Below are positions 12,201 through 27,200 of a stretch of DNA of 64,000 bases, piece by piece. The stretch covers positions 36,476,759 to 36,540,758 of the forward strand of contig CAIIXF020000007.1 of the NCBI GenBank assembly GCA_903813345.2, given 5' to 3'. Numbering within the stretch: the first letter of the stretch is position 1; every line of letters starts with the position of its first letter. This DNA comes from Owenia fusiformis. Lineage: Eukaryota > Annelida > Polychaeta > Sabellida > Oweniidae. The position numbers and the translations under genes were made by a program. Below the pieces are notes generated by a model. That model was not told the DNA's origin and searched no databases. It saw only the letters and a program-made list of their open reading frames with translations.

Positions 12201-15200
12201 CTAGATTGGGGTACCCACGGCTGCAATTTACGACACAACGTCGTTATACGTCCATAGTAGAATTGAAGTACGACACTTTCGTTCGTAGTGTGTCCCCAGT
12301 GCTTCCAGGTCGTCTTAAGTACGTTGTCACTCGTTATGGTTGCAGAACGTGACGATCACCAGAAAATTTAGAGCATGCTCGAGCTCTAAGTTCTGGAGGA
12401 CCTTTTCGTTCGAGTAGTTTCAGGAAGTTTGTAAACAGATCCCAAACGGTTCTTAGTGGGTTCTTAGTACGTCAAATCGTTCGTGCACAGTTTAAGCCCG
12501 TTTTCGAGAATGTAGTGAGAACTAGTTTAGTGTGATAGTAGGGTTACATAACCTGTGAAGAAAAAATACTTATGATATATATTGATTGGAATGTTCCTTG
12601 ACTAATTTTGCCAATTTTTTCTTCGATTACAATAGTTCGGATTCAAAGTCATTCAAAGTCATTTTTGAAAATCACCTTTCGCCTCCTGTGTTATTTCAAT
12701 GGGAGGAGTTTTCTGAAAAATAATTTTCACTTTGAAGACCTAATATATTTTTAAAACCTGAAGAAACGTATCAATGTTTTATTAGATAACGGTAACAACG
12801 TTAATTGACTACCCTACTTGTATTTTTTTCAAGAACTCGGACGGATGCATATTCCGCCATATGACTAGCGGAAAATTTACCATTTACCATTGGTTTACAT
12901 ACATGGGAATGTCGATATTCAAAAAACCCACGGATTTATCATTAATTTTCGACCTATTGTAATTGAGGAAAAAAGTATTGGAAATGAAGTCACGTTATAT
13001 TCCCATTGATTGTGATATCCTTTCACATGTCATGTAAACAAAAATTCAAACATAAAGAGGCTTTAGCACGTAGTTCAATGAGGGAGCTAAGGTTGCCAAA
13101 CTTATAGAAGGGAGTGTAAGTTCTTCAAAAAGTGTTCAGAATGCTGTTATCGTTAAATAGTCAAACCATCTAAACATTGGAAAGGGGTGGAAATCTTCCT
13201 TATCATATAATGTAACGAAGTGATTATAATTGAAACCTCAGCTTATATTTGCATACTGATGAGGTTATTGTATGGTTGGGGAGGGGGTCATGTAAACATA
13301 CACAGTTGGCAAAAACAAGCAATTCGTCCAGTGCAATCGTGACGTCGTTCTGGGTAGTGAAAAAAGCACTTAACGAATTGATATACGGCGATTTGCATTG
13401 TTTGTTTGATCATATGGTACAGATATTTGTAATTTTCCGCAATTGTAGAACATCGAATGTTTAGACTAGCTCTTTGTTGTATACATGTACCTTCACATGT
13501 TTCCCTTTGCCCATTCGCTTACATGAATAAAAACTTATCAATTGTCTCTCTACATCCTGTATAAATTTATTACATAAACCCGAACAGCTGTTGTCAAAAG
13601 ATGTTTTGATTCAAAACGTTTTTAACAATAATGACACCCATTACTTCAGATCACACGAGATAATATAATATGTAGGCTATCGTGTCTGTAAGTGATAATT
13701 AAGCACTGTATTAAGAGATGTGAACACTAAACGTGTAAAATTATGGTCTCCGCTATAGTTTTTCTTCCCCGTGTGAACTTTATTTGTTTGATTGAGTGCG
13801 CATTCGTAGTTATGAAAATAGTTACGAAAATTGGGTAATAGAGATGTTTCGTAATAAATAAGTCCGTGGCATTGGCTCAAAAGAAGGTGTGTGCAGTACT
13901 AGTCACACGAGTAGGTGTGGACATATACACGGTGATTTATAATATTGAGGCCATAGCAACTGGACTGCGACTCGATCCGTCTTTTGATAGAAAAACGGTG
14001 TCCTTTCAGTATCGAAGAGATTACTCTATAGTAAAAATATTTAATCTGGGTATAGACTATACCCAGATTCAAATGTATTCTGAAGTAAAATTATCTAAAC
14101 AGCTCCAAAAATTAAAAACGAAATTATGTTACTATTTCAACTAAATCTAGACAACTGGTCAATTTCCATTCACCTTGTAATTAACGGACATAGAGTACTC
14201 TCTTCATCATATAATGCCCAATGTTTAAACATAAGAATAATCTAGATTTGTAAATTTTATGGACGGGGAGAGCATGACAAATTGTTTTAGAGCTTGGCCA
14301 CGGAAAAAAAGTTCGCAGTCTGAGACTATCGATTTCGATATCATAAAGCACCGTGATATGCATCTAGTCCTAATTAATTTGATGACGAAGTACCGGTACA
14401 TCGAACTTTACAAGTTAAAATTACATTCAAAAATATAAATATTTTTGGTCCAGGGGGACTATCTTTGACATCCGTGTTTTAATCGATATACGGGACGCGT
14501 TATAATGATCGTCCCTCACCAAAAATCAATTGTAGATGACGTGTCACCTAATCCAGCCTTCCCTATGGCAAAATGACTTAATATACACTGGCGGATTAGG
14601 GGTGGGGGCTGCCCCCCCCCTTGGGTGGGCCCAGAAAAAAATTGGGCCCAAAAAAGGTTTTGGGCCAAAAAAGGCCTTCATGCCCCAAAAAAGTGGGCCT
14701 TTTTGGTGATAATTGGGCCTTTTGAGGTCTTATTTTTAAATTTCAGGCCAAATTTTGAAGAAAATGGGCCTCAAAATTTCAAAATTTGGGCCCACTTTTG
14801 GGTTTTAGGGGCCCAAATTTTTGGCAAGCGCGGACGTTTTTTTCTCTGACCTGAAATTTGCCCCCCCCCCTTGTTGCTTCCCAGATCCGCCCCTGATATA
14901 AGTATTTAACTGGATCTTAACTTGGAATTTCAGCAAATCTAATGTAAAATTGTTCCAGAATACGTTAGAAATAAATGTGCGACTACAATTATCTGGCGAC
15001 TGCATCCAACTAGTCACGTAATCTAAATTATACCTCTAAAGCATTGTTATATAAAACTATTCCAGAATATGTAAGATATAGGTGAGCAGATAATATTCAT
15101 CTGGCACCTGCGTCCAGACACGTAACGTGTAATTACATACTTGTAACGTTTAAAACTCATCAAACAGCATACAGTTACACTCCCCTCCAAAGTTTAGCAA

Positions 15201-18200
15201 ACTGGTCATCTATTGACCATACCTCAAAACCTCGTGAGATTTGCTATTTTTGCCATTTACAGTAGTATATCTGGCAATACATAAAACATATTGTATATAA
15301 TGTCACCTTACTCTGTAAAAAATAAGTTTGAATAAAATGAATTTGGTGGTCTTCTTCACAATGTTCTTTTAACCCTAGAAGTCCTAAGGGGGGGGGGGGG
15401 TCAAAATGCCCCCTTGTTAAATTTTCCCCCACAACTTTTTATTGGCATCTGGTATGATCTTCAAATTTTCAGTAGCTGGAGCTACAGATATTACAAATTT
15501 TTTCCTGAAAAGATTAGCAAAATTGCACATAAAGAAATTGATCTACAATATTGTTGTCTTTAGAATAAAATCACGCAATCATACATCATCAAAGTTGTTA
15601 ATGTGATTACACCAAGTTGTAGAGAATTAAATGAAGTATATTTTTGAAAAGTTTGAACATCCTAGCTTTACTAGTTTGTTATTAATTTATTGTGATGTAA
15701 TCATCAGCTCCAATTGACAAAATCGGAAAAAAAGCTAGCACTAATTCGACCATACGTGTTGTCTTTATAATAAAATTATGCAATCTTACATTATCATGGT
15801 TGTTTAAGTTATTACAAGTTGTAGAGAATTTAATGAAGTATATTTTGGGAAAGGTTAAACCTCCTAGCTCTAATAATAGGAAATTTACAAGGGGTGCCAT
15901 TTTGACCCCCCCCCCCATAGGTTTTTTACCTTAGGGCTTCTGGGGTTAATTGAATAATCTCTTTTTCCTCTTATCGATTAGAATTAAACTTGGTACTGCA
16001 AATAATTTACGAATTCAATCACGACCATCTGTTTAACAGCCATCGTGCATCATAATGCTCCATCGCTCTTGTCAGTTTGTCGAAAATTTTCAATCAGATC
16101 GAATTGTTATTTCTTCCGGTGTAAAGTTTGCACCTAAAGAACAGCACTCAATTTCCTCGTCCAGAAGGTCGTCACCGTACATCGACGTGGTTATTCTCCG
16201 GTGCTAAAACCCATTAACAGATTCAATAGACTGTAAATGGGTAGTAATCTATGCCCGGATGACATCAAATGCTTAATAAATATGGGATTGAGCCTGTTTA
16301 CACATAAATAAAACACAAAATGAGTGGCGCACTTCTTGAATGTGAAAAATACTTCAGAAAATTCGTTTCCGATACGAACTCCGTCAAGTAGAACAATCAA
16401 AGTGAATCTATGGTTATTTTTATGTGTTTACATAGACGTTTATCTTCATTTGGTCACTGTTTGCACGATTGCATTTACTATGTGCTTGATTTCACACAGT
16501 GTCATTAACACTGAATTCCTTACTTATGTTAAATTTAGATAACGAGAGGGAGCTGTCACCAAGGACTGGCTGTATCCATCCCATTATGTCAGACTGTATC
16601 CATCCCGGTCCCGCTCCCGAAAAGCGAACTCAATTTATGTATTATTCATTTACGAAATAAATATCATATTTCAAAATTATGCTGTATATTCTATATCTCA
16701 ATATCATGTATTCGGGGGGGGGGCAGACTTTTTTTTAGTTTTTGGGCCCCAAAGTTCTGCAGAGCCTCAAAGAAATTGACATTTTTGGGTATAATTTAAC
16801 CTTTCTAGGGCTTTAGGCCATTTTATAACAATTTTGAGTTTTAGGGGCCAAAAATTGTTTAAATCGCCATGTATAATCAGGCTTTGATAAATGATCCGAA
16901 AGTGAAATTCAGATGTTTGTTTGTTTATGTCCATCTGTAATAGGTGCTTTGATGCCACCTTTGTTTAGTCTCTGGTGCTTGTTTTCCACACTGTGCTATC
17001 ACTTGTAAGTTTTACACTGATGGTTTGTAGAAGTCTCTTTTTTTTCTTTTTTTTTTTACTTAAAATCCTTATCTAGTTGAACTAACATACAGTATGTGTT
17101 TTTAAAATTTTAAAATCTTTTGCTCTTTATGATAAAAGTTCTGAATAGATCGTTCAGTTTCCTGTTGATTTTGTCAGATCGCCAAACTTATTAATCGGAG
17201 TGCTTTATGTTAAAAATGTACACTCGTTATGAAAGATTCTACATGCATTAGATTAGCCATTCTCTGGGCATCGATAGTTTAAACCAACACACTGATAAAG
17301 CTGAACACAATTGGTATAACTCAAGATAAAACCTTGTTTTTAAGTCCCCGAGTATCAGATTCTTATTGTTGGGTCTCTCATTTCTAATTCCTAGGTCTCA
17401 AATTTCTAATTTCTTGGCCTCTGTTTTTTGTTCAATATTCAAAGGGTAGTCTCGGACTTATGTAAGAGACCACAAATCACAGCTAATAATATAAGAAAGT
17501 AAAAAATCAATATCCTTCTGAAACACTCCAAACATTTTAAAATCAAGATCAAAGTACCCATTATAGAGCCTGTAAATCTCAGTGATTTCAATGCGATTAC
17601 ATCTGAACCCAAGGCAATTGATATGGTGCTTGATGATTACATGAAAAATTATCATAGGAATGATGAAAGAACGCGCATGAAGCAGTATAATCACTCTAAG
17701 CCCTTCACGTCAAACGACTTTAAAGTAAATTCTGTTCTAGAAATCGTTGGATCGTAGAAAATGTGCAGGCCCGTAGCCAAGGGGGAACCCTCCCTAGCCA
17801 AAAGTTCTTTCAAAACCATGCAGTTGTTCACCATTCTGACTATTTTTTGTGGTTTATGGCCAAATTTGCCAAAGTGACCCCCCCCTAATTTTTGGGGGAA
17901 AAGTGAACCCCCTTGGAAAATTCTGGCTAAGGACCTGATGCGAGATGTCCAAATGCTAGATTCATCCAGTACAATATTCAATAAACGAGCCTACTGCGAA
18001 TTTCTATTTTCTCGAAATATTGTGTTATCAAATATATAGTAGCCCGGACAGAATTGTTCAATGGTCACTTTTTCTTTTATAACTTTTTTAATTTTCAGTA
18101 TTATCAAAATCTGATTACATATTTGAAAACTAGATTAAAATTCTGACATACAAAAAAAATATTTTAAGAACATCTCTTAATTTATGGATATTATAGGCGT

Positions 18201-21200
18201 TCATAGTATGAGTGACGCAAATACATAATTCACCGTTTTGTCTCATATTTGTTCAAAAATGGCAGCATGTTTTGTGGTTTGAATGTTCAGTTGAAAGTTA
18301 ATGTTAAAGAAATGTCATAGGCCTACGAAATCATGTAGACTGCTGCCTTGGTATGAGGTAATGACTGCATTTATAACCTTTTGTTTTAAATTGACTTGTA
18401 TGTATATCAGTACTTAAAAAGGTTTTTACATTGTATGTACAGTATATTGGTAAGGTCACAGGACTTAACGTTTTTCGGCCATTCCATTGTTACTCGAAGT
18501 GGATTAGCAACCCTAGTTCGTTTAACCTGTGCAACTATAGGGTCATACTGCCACAGTTTATAATGTCTTTCCCAGTCGCACGCCTCTTAACCCATCCTTG
18601 GCATGCATGTGAATTGTTCCTCAGCTTTTCAATGGCCTCTGAGATAGCTGTTTGGAGCTCTTGAAAAGATTGAGGACCTACTCTCATCACACCCCGCACA
18701 TTGGGGCGCCACCTTTTCAAATCCTCATGAACACAACCCCGAACATTTTAATACAGTTTATTTCATATGCCCTCGGAGGGAGTTAATTTCTTGTATTTGA
18801 TGAATGGTCAGTTGCTGCTGCCTTACATCAGGATTGTTACGGTGGCAGCATGGCCCTATAGTCCTATGACAATCTTAAAATATTTACTTTCAACTGAACA
18901 TTCAAATTCACAAAATATGCCGCCATTTTGAACAAATATGAGGCAAAATGATGAATTATGTATTTGCGTCAGTCATACTATGAACGCCTATAATATCAAT
19001 AAATCAAGAGATGTTCCTTCAATATTTTTTTTGTATGTCAGAATTTTACTCTAGTTTCCAAATATGTAATCCGATTTTGATAATACTGAAAATTAAAAAC
19101 ATTATTAAAGAAAAAGTGACCATTGAACAATTCTGTCCGGGCTACTAGTCATTCAGAACTTAATAAATTACCGACTAATCTAGGAGGTAATTTTGTCGAT
19201 CTGTGACTGTCTACAAATGCGGTAATCGAGCGTCAATAGGATGGACGCCGTAACAAATTTCGTAAACGCCTAAAATTTTGAGCACCTTCTAATACGTCAA
19301 GCACATCAAAGTCCAGTAAAGGTTGTAATCTTTAAGGGTAAAGGTTGTAATGTTAAACGGTAAAGGTTGTAAGATTCAATGTTTCACGAAGAAAGCTTGT
19401 TCAGCAACACGGTTTCAAGAACGTACTGAACTAGTTTTGTGTGACTCATGACGTTGTGTGTTTTACGAGTATGGTGCACTATTTGTACTTACTCTTGTCT
19501 ACTGAACCTATTCCCAGAAGAAATACGAACGGAAATACCACAAAGCTACTTTAGACTCTAATTAATTTGAACAAATATACAATTAACATTGATAAATCAA
19601 ATTGTGGAATCAATAAACTTCTATTATTCGCGAAGGCAACTTTCGTCTGTCAGCTAGCGGATTAATCTACTATTTTATGACAATCTCATTTAAATATGAA
19701 TAAATAGCGGCAGGTACTATTCATATTTAAATGAGCTGCCCATAAAATAGTAGGTTATATGCCTGTAGATGGTAGCCGTTAGTTGCATTCGCGAATACAG
19801 GCTATAGCTAAGTGGCGTATTGAGGACTAACGCGCAACACAACGTAGAAAAGAAACTTGTTACAATATAAGAACAAGAAAAGACGATTGATTTTGTTCCT
19901 TGTTCATGCACTATATCTTCTCTATTGGTATAGCCGACATCATAATCAGCCCATTGACTCCTAATTTTTCTTGTTTCACCCTCGTAAGTTCTTTTTAATG
20001 ACTCTCTAAAGACGCCATTATCGCCTGAACTACATTTGGCCTTCTTCTCAATATGCTAAACAGCGCCAATATATTGACTTAACCTCTTGAATCCCAGGCT
20101 CTAAAATCGGTTTAAACCAGAGCAATTTTAGTGAAAATTTTTGTGACGGATTTTCTCGTCACTCTGGGTTTCAAGGTCATTTCTGAGGTGACGAGAAATC
20201 TCGTCACTCCAGGTAGTCAAAAGGTTAAAGAATTTATAAGAATTAATCAAGCGAAAAAATAATCCGAAATTGGCTATCGATTTATTGGGTGTCCAAAAAA
20301 TAAATCGTTTTTTTGACAAATATTGTCTCTGTCAGCTATAAATGAGCAGAATTCTCCGAATGTTTTAGCTTGGAAACTAGAGGGTGTCATGAGCGGTTTT
20401 CTGAAAATGGAAGAGATCAGTTGCATGCGAGTATGCTCTAATTAAAATTACATACCACACCATGACACACAAACAAGCTGTTTTTGAGACTAAAACTGAT
20501 TGACAGGTCCTTCCACTTTAGAGCTCTGAAGGTGTCATTGCACAGCTGTGATATTTGACATGCGTTGTTGAATTTGTCAATTCTCACACAATATGCAATC
20601 GATATTTTTCGTATTTATATAACTTGATAATGATACCCTATGAAATTTTAGTATAGATGACTTGGCCGGGAGGGCTTGAGCGCCAGCACGTTCAGGCTAG
20701 CCGATTGGGCGCCGTAACCACGATGTTGCGAGTTCAAGCCGCGTGTGCTCCTTGTGTTCATTATTTTAGAAATTTTCAATACATTTGAGTGATCAATTGC
20801 TGACAAAATACTTGTAAAAAAGAGATTCACTTTTTTGGACACATGATACATGAAAGATCTCGATCACTGCGTCATGAGCTAAGTGAAATATCAGATGAAT
20901 AAGATTTCTTAACAGTTTACTTCCATTTTACAATACCAATAAAAACCATGACAATATCTTTCGAGATATGTTGTCATATACTTCAGTTTAGTTTTTATAA
21001 GGAATACTTTTCGCGGAGCTGAATATAGAGAAGATATGACGTCACATGAGAATTAATTGCGATCGATAGTTTATGTGAACGAAGTGCTTTGATGTAAAGG
21101 TCTACTTTATAAAGGGTGCTTTAAAACATGCAATGTACGAATCATTTAATTAAGCATCGTTTTATTAAAAACTGAATCTTTGTCGATAGTCTACCTAATT

Positions 21201-24200
21201 GTAAAATTTGTTTTCGTAGAAATACGGCCTGCACAATCGACGTCATCTTCAAGTTACTATTGACAAGAAGAGATTGCACTATTATTACTATAGTTCGAGA
21301 TAAATGTTAAATTAGTTAGCTCAGACTCAAAATTCAACACGCAACGTCATAAATATTTTTACCGGATTAACTTATTATTCTTGAATAATTTTCATGATAA
21401 TTTTCATTCCAAAATAGAAAATTGCATGAATATAATTTTTATTATAGTTTTTCTATTTCCCGATCATTTTCAGTGAGTAATTAAAGTTATTTTCTGAGTT
21501 CTTTGTTGCCATAATAGATTTAATCAAAACATAATGATCAGTTACGTTGTGAAGATAGATTGTGAAGTCCAGGACGTGTGTTTTTAGAACCAATCGAGTT
21601 ACAACGCCCGGGTGACGTCAGTCGTAATCAAAATAACATATTTCTTCCGATTGGTAACAAAAGGCTTGAGCTATTTTGATAGAAATGAGCAATCGATTAC
21701 ATTCGGCATTTTACGTAAATGAGTGAAAATTATACATATTAAATGGATTCATTTACCAGTTAAATTGGAATTCGATTAATTTCGTCAATCCTAATAGTTA
21801 ATTGTTGTTTTTTAACATCTTTAGCTCACATGCACATCTATGAAAACATTCTCCCTTTCGTCAATTTTTCTGATCATGCGATTATTATTTGTATCTGGAT
21901 TTCGTGACAAAATCAAACATCTTTGGGTTATCAAAGAAAATCACTGCAATTATAGATCGACAAAATGCCACAACGCAGATTTGTTAAAGTTGACCATGAC
22001 AAATAGTCAATATGGGAACCCAGAGTTTTACAAACATTTTGGATCTAAGCACACTTCTCGGAGTAATTCGATTACATAAAGACTACTTATTGCGCAAACT
22101 CAAATTACCAAGGGAATAATTTTATGATGTCAGTCGATAAGAGTCTCGGGTATGATGACATTGTTAATACTACGTCCCCGACGTAAGTTTGGTAACCTGA
22201 TGTTTTCATTGGATAATACAAAGCCGGCAAATGTTTCAATCTTAATTTTTGCCGTCGGTACAATAAACGATCTAAATATTTATGACTAATTTTATGATTT
22301 TTCGAAACTCTAAACATAAAAAGGCCTTGGTAAATGATTTGCAAGGAGACTCCCGCTTGCCACTTCCGGTTGTCAAACTTATGCAAAGGAGTGTACACCT
22401 CCCCATAATTAAATAATATGTGTCATATTTTGCTGGTAATATTTGAATTCATAGAAGTAAACTTTGAAACCATCAACATCTTGAAGAACAAATTACATAC
22501 AATGAAAAACCGTTCAGGAGTTTATTGTAAAATCCTTGACCTTCGACGTTGACCTTTGCAATAAATTACCCATAATTAATTGCGTCAGGTCCCTAAATCA
22601 TTTCAAACATAGGAAAAGATAATGAATTAACAGTCGACCCACACTATCAATTTAAATTAAACACTTCATAGTAACGACCGCCAAAATCACAGTTCTAGTG
22701 TAGATTGTATTATTCTTCCATACACCGATTCTTGTCTCTGAGTTTCTGACACGACCCTTTACAAAAAAACACCACATGTTATATTCTAGAAATTGCGAGA
22801 CTTGCCAAGGGGATATTTGTATATATTTCATTCTAAAGCATCAATGATTAATGTGTTTCGTTATATCAACATCTTTGTGACACCGTGGCTTATTAGATTT
22901 GACAAAGCAAAATGTAGTTTATAATCTCAGATCATGTACTTAATACTATTTCTTAATTTAGACAAAGCATCGAGTCTCCAAAGTCTATCAATGGATAAGT
23001 TTCGATGATTTTTTATTTTCATTGACACAATCATTTTTACTTAATTTCAGTTAACATATAATGATAATCTAGCTACAAGATATTTACGCCTCAGTGAACG
23101 ATGGATGTTGTATAATGCGTTAAGTTCACTTGTGCCTATTCCAAATACTTGCCTCTTCAAATAATTCAAATAATTCATCCATATTTATTATGCCAGAAAC
23201 GCTAAAACTGTTTGTTAAGAACAAATAAAGAAGATGTGTCAGATTGTGTCATTTACTCTACTAATTCATAATAAAATATTAACATTTCTTTACTATAGAT
23301 ACATGATTAAATTGTATTTAAAAAAATTGATACGTGCTTAATTGAAAGTGTATTTTTGTATTAGCCGATTTAACAATCGACAAATTCAATTTTCGGGACT
23401 ACATTTAATGATAAAATATTCTAACATTAATTTACTGCCTCATTATATAATACCGTCATCTATTAAGTCTAGGTTTAAATTAGATAGCAGATGTTATTTG
23501 ATATTTCAGATTCCACTTACAGCTAAATTCAATAATGATAGAATAAGTAGAACAAAATAGAGATATATTACACGCAACAGACACGAGCTTGAAAACCAAA
23601 AGTCCCCTTTCCCTTATAGCATTTATGCCATTGATGATTGGATCTTTATATTGTTCCTTCGTTGAGATAATTCTAAAAATCACAAATACGATGGATTCAC
23701 CTATATTTTGTACTAATGTTTCCGAAATAGTTAACGTATGTACAAAACCTTTTCAACGTGAGAGCTGTGCGGGGACGAAATTTAAAAATAAGTCCCTTCC
23801 ATATATAGACTTGGAGTTGAATAATCATAAATGAATGGATACTTAAGGGTTCTATGCTTGCTACTCCACTATTGAAAATATATATATATATATTTTTTTT
23901 TATTTCGGAGAAGAAAAGACATGTTAAAGCAATTGCACAAAACAATTATAATACAGTTACATGGTGAACATACATTTCACAATACAGTATATATTGGTTA
24001 AACGTTAGTGTTTAAGACATTTTGTACTACTGGCAATTTTTTTAAAATATATATTTCTTACTTAAAGTTTGAAATTGTTTGCTTTCAGACGGAACAACTT
24101 GTGTTTCTTTGTATACTATTCATTTTGATAGTGGCTGGAAATGCATCCGTTCTCTCCTTGATTCTGCTTAAAAAGAAACGTACTGGCATCAACTTCTTCC

Positions 24201-27200
24201 TGATGCACCTGGCAATTGCAGGTAAATATGTTCACTTTACTTAACATTACAGGTATGCAGAAATGAATTTCTAAATATCACTTATGTGATAATGTTCTTT
24301 TTACTTTTTGATTCATTTTCACTTTTGGTTATGACAATTTATGTATTTGTTTTTTAACATGTCATTTATGTTGTTGACATCTGGTTTAGAAGAGAACCAG
24401 TACCATGGTATGCAAATTGGTGTTACAATCAATGAGCCATCCACCATTCTGACACTCATTTATCTGTACGAAGCACAAATTTGTAGTCATTTCAGTCAAT
24501 TTTAGTGGCCCGCCCTGTATAGTAAAATGCTATTTTAGGTCATGATGCATCATTTTGATACTCGCTATATACGATTGTGTACTCATTTTCTGTTTTACTG
24601 ACCCTGTATAATAAAATGCTATTTTAGGTCATGATGCACCACTCTGATACTCTCTTTTCTTACTAAGCGCGAATATGTACTCATTTTCTGTTTTGTCGAC
24701 CCACCCTGTAAAATAAAATGCTATTTTAGGTCACGATGCACCATTTTGATACTCACTTTTCCTACTAAGCGCGAATATATACTCATTCTCTGTTTTATTG
24801 ACCCACCCTGTGTCCTTTATGTCGTAACGCTCTATTCTGATACACATCATTTCTGCTTCGCTGAATATTATGGAACATATTTTCATATCAGCGCATTTAA
24901 TGGAAATAGTATCAACAGTTATTATGATGGTTATCGAGTAATTGTTACCTTTAACATGATACATTACATAATAGGTGTTTAGTTCCATTGCCGTAACATT
25001 ATAACAAAGTCACAGGCGGCATACTCTTTAGGTTTTAAGAAGCCTAATTAGATAAAATGTAAGCTGAGATGAAAGAAGTCCAATTTCTCATATCCTTTGT
25101 CTACCATTCTGATACTCATCCCATTTTCCTGCATGCCTCTCACTAGAAATATGAGAGAAGCTAATGGAGACCATTATTTCTCGTGATAGTGGTGTACTAG
25201 GATTACCCAAACTTAATCATAATACAATATCATTTATCATCAACAAACATTTTGAAGACTACAACAAAATATCAACACTTCTGTTTGCTTCAATTCACCG
25301 ATCACCTGTTTTATCTGCTTCAACAACAAGACCAGTTTCTGGGGTGATGTGGAGGTCCCAATGGCCTTTTGGTAGACAATTCTCATAACAATGTATACTA
25401 TTCGTATGATATAGGCTAATCATTCTCATTCGAGTCATTCGGCTATATCTTACACCACAAGATGGTGCTCTTTGAAAGGACATCGAGACCATCATCATAG
25501 TTCCATTTGTAAAATGAAATAAAATTACGATATTTGTTCACAAAAATTAAATCTTGAAATGCGCCTGTCCTGTGTTGCAACCTTACCTACTTATATTTTA
25601 TAAACCTGTCCTTAAGGGCCTTGGGGTATTTTACAATTGTCCGAAATGGTTGTACTGTAATTGCTTGTTGGATATTGCTTTTCACAAAGCGTTGTTTTTG
25701 CAAAGTTTCAAGTTCATGTTTGACTGACACTTTATGGCCGGATGTTCTGTTATTCTGCGTGTCTTCCTGCAATCATATTGAGTCAGTGTACGTCTTATTG
25801 CTCCTATTAAGGATGTCAAATTAGAAGTAACCCTTGAAAATCATAATTAGAGAATGGCCTTTACTGAAATATTCTCAGGGATAATTCGTAAATATTTCAT
25901 TAAATTCATTAAGAATGAATATCAAGACTTGACACTTATCTATTTTGCGGAGTGTGACCAGATTTAGGATTATTTTACTCGACAGTCTTGTTGGAAATAC
26001 GATGCACAAGAGAGTTCATAAGTAATTGTAAACCTAACACCTTGACCTCTTTTACTATTATTCGATTGGTTAGGAGCTATTTAGCCTTTACATTCATTCG
26101 AGTTCGCTTCCTAAAAGAGAGCTTCGTCTTCGGTGGTTTATAACTATAGACTCTGCACGCAGTATAGGAGTTTTTACGTGTTATGTAACTGTTCGGGAAC
26201 TGGAGAATAGGCACGCAAATCCAGATCACCCCAGCCCAAGATAAAGAAAATGTTTAAGCCTATTTACTTAACCCAAAACCTTAGATTTTAACCTTAGACC
26301 TTAGATCAATTTCGAAACATTTTAAATTTGTATTCATGTTTTGCAATCAGTAACCATGACAAGACAAATCCCTGTATATTTATTCTTAAATGTCTATTAT
26401 CTACATTGTCTAAACAATGTCTACATTTTCTTATCACACTTCAACTACATTGTTTTGAATCAAAGCCTTATTTAATGTGTAATTATTCATGCTTATGAAG
26501 TCCAGTGAGTTGATATAGATTATTAGCTGTAAAGCAAGAACTGTCAAAATTCTTTATTTTAATGCACTTCAAATGAAAGGCATCCTGTCATTTGTATCCC
26601 TGATCGGGAGACATGCTTCCTTTAATTCTTCGCTAAAAGCTTGTCTAGAATGTAGACAGATGTTTCTTTATACCCCAGGACATGACACAGCCTCGTTTGT
26701 TAAAGGCCTCTGTTGTTCCAATATACAATAGATGATATTGAGATTACATCACTTCCAAGGTTAGAATGGATAACATAGATCTTAGTGTCAGCAGTAGTTC
26801 TATTCAATTTCTTTCTTATTACGTCCACATTGGCAAAGCTTGCAAAAATGCGTACATTTATATATGTTCTATCTTATTAGAACAGCAAGCGCATAATGTA
26901 AGCTAAAAACGTGTTTTTTTAGATCTGTCAGTTGGCCTGGTGAATGTGTCAACTGACATTACGTGCACAATTTAAGCTAAAACGTAATTTATCTGTTTTT
27001 CAGATCTGTCGGTTGGCCTGGTAAATGTGTCAACATACATTACGTGAACAGTGTAAGCTAAAAAGTAATTTATCTGTTTTTCAGATCTGTCGGTTGGCCT
27101 GGTAAATGTGTCAACTGACATTACGTGCACAATTTAAGCTTAAACGTAATTTATCTGTTTTTCAGATCTGTCGGTTGGCCTGGTAAATGTGTCAACATAC

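Larger units (their letters stand above)
6298..24088 (+). other. Gene A intron 1, 17.8 kb
   Basis: No exon of a third gene is recognisable. Filled with mobile and tandem repeats listed separately. Microsatellite-like TA at 23879-23892 and homopolymer G/C runs occur. Additional first exons of gene A could be hidden here. Confidence 0.6.

Noticed and set aside
14625-14849. 74-residue frame rich in W, G, P and F
   Set aside because: Arises from repeated GGGCC/AAAA words in a mobile element.
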